Below, in pieces: positions 36,078 to 37,582 of a stretch of 37,582 nt of DNA; positions within the stretch are counted from its first letter, which is position 1; each line of letters opens with the position of its first letter. The notes beneath the pieces were generated by a model. The model did not search any database, had not been told where the DNA came from, and saw only the letters and a list, made by a program, of their open reading frames with translations. The translations under genes were made by a program, and so were the position numbers. This stretch comes from Endozoicomonas sp. ISHI1. Lineage in GTDB: Bacteria > Pseudomonadota > Gammaproteobacteria > Pseudomonadales > Endozoicomonadaceae. Where the stretch lies: positions 1-37,582 of the forward strand of contig NZ_JAGRPU010000049.1 in NCBI RefSeq assembly GCF_024606225.1, in the 5' to 3' direction.

Positions 36078-36749
36078 CTACTTGTTAATGTTCCCGTCTG
36101 TTGAAGCCGACATGATGGCAGCCCAGTGCTCTACCACGTAAGGCACTTTCTTGTGCTTTTTCATAGCATCGGCAAACTGGCTCTGGAACTGCTTGGCAAT
36201 GTTGATGCCTTCAATAGACACGTTTCGCAGCTTCCAGCGACCATCAACGTGTACCATTGAGTAAAAGATCTCGACCGTGTTGGTGCTGGTGCGAACCTTC
36301 ATCTTGACGGGGACACGACTGGTTTGGCCTTCCTGATATTTTTTCAGCAGCTCGGGAGAAGTTTTATCCACACTGTCGATAATCAGGCTAGTGTCGTCCA
36401 GAGACAATAGCGCCTTGCCATAGAAACGGATCAGACTGTCTCTGAATGCCGATTCAAACTTATCAACCTGATCAGGGCTGCGGTGAGCAAATTTGCCCAT
36501 GACATAGCGGGCTACCTGATCAAATGCCACTACCGGAGATAAAAGTCGATTGACTTCCCTGAAAAAACCTTCAGGGTCTTTCTGGTAACGCTCCTTATTC
36601 TTATTGAAGGTATCCAGCAGCTCGGAAGTAATCCTCTTGACTTCCTCTTCCGGTGGCTGCAAAACAGGTGCAGCATAAGACATTCCCGCCGCCATCAGGC
36701 AGACCAGCCCCACCATGAATTGTTGAACAGTCTTTACCATTTTCATCAT
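36078..36749 (-). CDS. mlaC: Periplasmic phospholipid-binding protein MlaC
   Basis: 223 residues. A signal peptide ends at SYAAP. The mature part has the MlaC/Ttg2D fold marks LLSPVVAFDQVARYVMGK, FYGKALLS and DGRWKLRNVSIEGINI. It carries phospholipid between the outer-membrane complex MlaA and MlaFEDB. AAGGAAG lies 9-15 bases before the first ATG. The expected mlaD does not lie immediately upstream; a toxin-antitoxin pair is there instead. Confidence 0.93.
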   Translation of the reverse strand: MMKMVKTVQQFMVGLVCLMAAGMSYAAPVLQPPEEEVKRITSELLDTFNKNKERYQKDPEGFFREVNRLLSPVVAFDQVARYVMGKFAHRSPDQVDKFESAFRDSLIRFYGKALLSLDDTSLIIDSVDKTSPELLKKYQEGQTSRVPVKMKVRTSTNTVEIFYSMVHVDGRWKLRNVSIEGINIAKQFQSQFADAMKKHKKVPYVVEHWAAIMSASTDGNINK

Positions 36750-36775
36750 TGATTCTATCTTCCTTTGCAGGCTTT

Positions 36776-37110
36776 CTAAATTGAATTTAATAGCCTTTTA
36801 AGCTCTGGCAAATTTTGTTCGATGGTTCGACAAACCAGTTCTATATCCAGAGTTCCATAAGCATGAGCAGCCCTGTTACGCATTTGCCCTGCACCTCGAA
36901 GCGATGACCGAAGAGCTGGAGCGGGCTCAAACCCGGGAATTTTCATGACTTTGCCAGCTTCTTCCCCAATAATGACCATGCGCACCATTACGACATCCTG
37001 TAACTGTCTATCTGCCTTGAACCGGGCCAATGTGCAACTGCCAGATTACGCTCAATACATTCAATGCTTTCCAGCATTTTCTCCACTGGATATCTCACTT
37101 CCTTGACCAT
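36776..37110 (-). pseudogene. HepT-like HEPN toxin, frameshifted
   Basis: An ATG at 37110, four bases after the mntA stop, begins MVKEVRYPVEKMLESIE and reads in frame to about 37030. From there homology continues in another frame (ARFKADRQLQDVVMVRMVII) to the stop at 36776. The second part carries the HEPN RNase motif R-N-x3-H-x-Y (RNRAAHAY). Joined, the protein would be about 112 residues, the usual HepT length. A one-base change near 37027-37033 therefore breaks the gene, unless it is a sequencing error or programmed shift. Confidence 0.7.
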
Positions 37111-37113
37111 AAT

Positions 37114-37413
37114 TCACAACACCCTAATGTCCTGCTCTATTTGCTTTCTATAGGGTTCATAAATAGATTCACGAGCGACTACATCAACAGGAATATTCAA
37201 CAGATCTTTCAAGTCGCATTCGATATTACCAATATCAAAAAGTGTTGTCTGGTCAGTGGATTCTACCAGAATGTCAATATCATTCCCCTCATCGATATAG
37301 CCATTTCGAGCCAGAGACCCAAACACTCCTGGATTAGAGCAATGGTAACTTTCAACTATACGTATGATACTCACGCGATACTCACGCAATTCATTCATGG
37401 TAAGCTTTGGCAT
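37114..37413 (-). CDS. mntA: MntA-like minimal nucleotidyltransferase antitoxin
   Basis: 99 residues with the nucleotidyltransferase signature GSLARNGYIDEGNDIDILV (G-S-x(n)-D-x-D). In MntA-HepT pairs this protein adds AMP groups to HepT and silences its RNase activity. AGGAGAGC precedes the ATG. It lies directly upstream of the frameshifted hepT frame. With HepT broken it may persist for no function or may act on a HepT elsewhere. Confidence 0.8.
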   Translation of the reverse strand: MPKLTMNELREYRVSIIRIVESYHCSNPGVFGSLARNGYIDEGNDIDILVESTDQTTLFDIGNIECDLKDLLNIPVDVVARESIYEPYRKQIEQDIRVL

Positions 37414-37511
37414 TCTGCTCTCCTGAATTCTCCTTCCTGTTTACTGATACCTGCTACCTAGCAGCCTGTCGGACTTAAGGCTGTCCTACTGCGGTTGCAA
37501 TAAATTGGTCT

Positions 37512-37569
37512 AAAAATTCCTGCTTCTTCGTCAAATAGCTCGCTATTCTCCTCAGAAGCAGAAATTTTT
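37512..37569. repeat. Long imperfect palindrome at the window end
   Basis: Arms of 16 bases (37512-37527 and 37554-37569, containing CTGCTTCT and AGAAGCAG) pair with one mismatch. Inside, AATAG/CTATT form a second short stem at 37534-37547. The length of 58 bases suggests a dispersed palindromic unit or an IS end; no coding frame is visible. Confidence 0.6.
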
Positions 37570-37582
37570 ATCCTCAATTTCT

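Overview
The window looks like the chromosome of a marine, host-associated gammaproteobacterium, most like Endozoicomonas and its relatives. This is inferred from gene order and protein style, not from a database search. The backbone carries a block also known from Pseudomonas and relatives: cysN-cysD-nif3-degS/algW ... hisD-hisG-murA-ibaG-mlaB-mlaC. Two accessory regions stand out: a family of exported RING-finger proteins at the left, and an integrated phage-like element of about 7.8 kb between nif3 and degS.

Layout. 1-125: end of an insertion sequence that cuts off a RING-family gene. 92-5758 (minus strand): four tandem paralogues with signal peptides. Three are intact and end in a C3HC4 RING finger, as in eukaryotic E3 ubiquitin ligases; the fourth has lost its RING. 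6016-10982: a metal-homeostasis cluster with a sensor kinase, a response regulator, a secreted HbpS/GlcG-like protein and a ZntA-type ATPase. 11029-14932: a Pho box and pstSCAB for phosphate uptake, with a hairpin between pstS and pstC and no phoU following. 15073-17369: kbl-tdh (threonine degradation). 17736-20311: cysDN (sulfate activation), with an odd C-terminal extension on CysN. 20478-21239: Nif3-family protein.

21342-29136: the integrated element, bounded by a perfect 17-bp direct repeat. It encodes a tyrosine integrase, a GIY-YIG-like protein, an AntA-type antirepressor, an HTH protein, a Rha-like regulator and a serine recombinase. Roughly half of it is non-coding and unusually rich in tandem arrays of 10-12 bp units and in several families of hairpins whose stems differ between copies while staying complementary. 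The att core lies in frame inside the 5' end of the integrase gene. In the integrated state the native start codon and ribosome binding site (29075-29089) are at the far right end, next to degS, while the integrase body is at the left end fused in frame to chromosomal sequence. Excision would rebuild the complete gene of about 457 codons.

29212-36749: degS, two membrane or exported proteins of uncertain role, hisD, hisG, murA, ibaG, mlaB and mlaC. 36776-37413: an MntA-HepT type toxin-antitoxin pair lies where mlaD would be expected; its HepT frame is broken by a frameshift. The last 130 bases hold a long imperfect palindrome.
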